Positions 63,570 through 64,000 of a stretch of 64,000 nt of DNA are shown piece by piece; position 1 is the stretch's first letter, and every line of letters starts with the position of its first letter. A program made the position numbers and the translations under genes. This DNA is from Bordetella genomosp. 12 (lineage in GTDB: Bacteria > Pseudomonadota > Gammaproteobacteria > Burkholderiales > Burkholderiaceae_B): positions 372,001-436,000 of the forward strand of contig NZ_NEVU01000001.1 in assembly GCF_002261355.1 (NCBI RefSeq), read 5' to 3'. The notes beneath the pieces were generated by a model. It saw only the letters and a list, made by a program, of their open reading frames with translations. It was not told the DNA's origin and searched no databases.

Positions 63570-64000
63570 GCGGTCCGTCCGGTGTGGAGCACGACCCCTC
63601 GGCCGTGCTCCTGAAGTTGCCGCGCGAGCAATCGCGCTGGCTGATGTCCCGAACCCGGCTGGCGGGCCGGGCCATCGGCCTGGCTGCCGCAGCGCCCCTG
63701 CTTTCGGGGGCGCTGCTGGTGGTGCAGGCCTGGTTGCTGGCGCATGTGCTGCATCAGGCCATCGTGGCTCAGGTGCCGCGCGCCGAACTGATCACCCCGA
63801 TTCTGTCCATTGCCGCGCTCATTGTGCTGCGCGCCTGCCTCGGTTGGGTGGGCGAACGCGCGGGCGCCAGCGCGGCCGAATCCATCAAGCGCCAAGTGCG
63901 CGAGGCGCTTTTTGCGCGCTTGCTGGCCCAGGGCCCGGAATGGTCGCGCGAGCGCGCCTCGGGCGAGTTGGCCAGCGCCATGATCGAGCAGGTCGAGGCG
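63566..64000 (+). CDS. cydD: Cysteine/glutathione ABC exporter subunit CydD, partial
   Basis: The frame opens at GTG 63566, overlapping the cydX stop, and is open to the window end (145 codons). The visible part is the N-terminal membrane domain: a polar start, two hydrophobic segments (residues about 35-60 and 71-90, SGALLVVQAWLLAHVL) and the loop with IKRQVREALFARLLAQGP. CydDC exports cysteine and glutathione and is needed to assemble the bd oxidase. The ATPase domain lies beyond the right edge. Identity rests on the visible part plus operon position. Confidence 0.88.
   Translation, partial: MSGPSGVEHDPSAVLLKLPREQSRWLMSRTRLAGRAIGLAAAAPLLSGALLVVQAWLLAHVLHQAIVAQVPRAELITPILSIAALIVLRACLGWVGERAGASAAESIKRQVREALFARLLAQGPEWSRERASGELASAMIEQVEA

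Overview
The window looks like chromosomal DNA from a betaproteobacterium of the Alcaligenaceae, most likely Bordetella or a close relative such as Achromobacter. This rests on uniformly high GC, dense gene packing, a Bug/TTT-type solute-binding protein, the metX-metW pair, hprK with ptsN, and FecI/FecR-linked siderophore receptors. Species cannot be fixed from sequence alone. There are no rRNA or tRNA genes, CRISPR arrays, prophages or insertion sequences that I can see. The content is mostly core genome with a few accessory modules.

Layout. 1-2408 (minus): a chaperone-usher fimbrial operon cut by the left edge, headed by an unrecognised 143-residue protein. 2774-6887 (plus): a Fur-box-preceded ECF sigma / FecR-type regulator / TonB-receptor iron system. 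6926-8474 (minus): a TetR regulator with a duplicated 15-bp operator and a small membrane-protein unit. 8518-11620 (minus): lipocalin, gshA and an alpha/beta hydrolase. 11654-14127: lipoprotein, AEC transporter and an Ldh-family dehydrogenase. 14220-16160: metXW behind a SAM-II riboswitch. 16219-20359: AmpG-like permease, porin, tandem UspA and TRIC-type channel. 20423-23760: gdhA, xthA, pyrE. 23806-27104 (minus): gatCAB. 27198-32939 (plus): the rod-shape operon mreBCD-mrdA-rodA. 32993-35555: a dehydrogenase with a DASS anion transporter. 35712-37963 (minus): argB, a HAD nucleotidase and slmA. 38203-41333: metQ, then the yraN-diaA-dolP-tlpA envelope operon. 41374-44666: rsmI-ogt and, on the other strand, rapZ-rlpA. 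44797-46787: two multiheme cytochromes c. 46805-48774 (minus): hpf, ptsN, hprK. 49000-52596: LysR, Bug protein and M20 amidohydrolase. 52656-56307 (minus): kdsD-kdsC-lptC-lptA-lptB. 56427-57641: purT. 57695-59808: a second siderophore receptor with its own Fur-box palindrome. 59973-64000: a GbsR-like regulator with a perfect palindromic operator, followed by cydA-cydB-cydX-cydD, the last cut by the right edge.

Together these genes mainly serve envelope building (rod complex, Kdo and LPS transport, lytic transglycosylase, muropeptide recycling), iron acquisition, methionine synthesis and uptake, and low-oxygen respiration. The points most worth a second look are the SAM-II riboswitch, the duplicated TetR operator, the GbsR palindrome beside the bd oxidase, the absence of rpoN between lptB and hpf where other proteobacteria often carry it, and the unknown protein leading the fimbrial operon.
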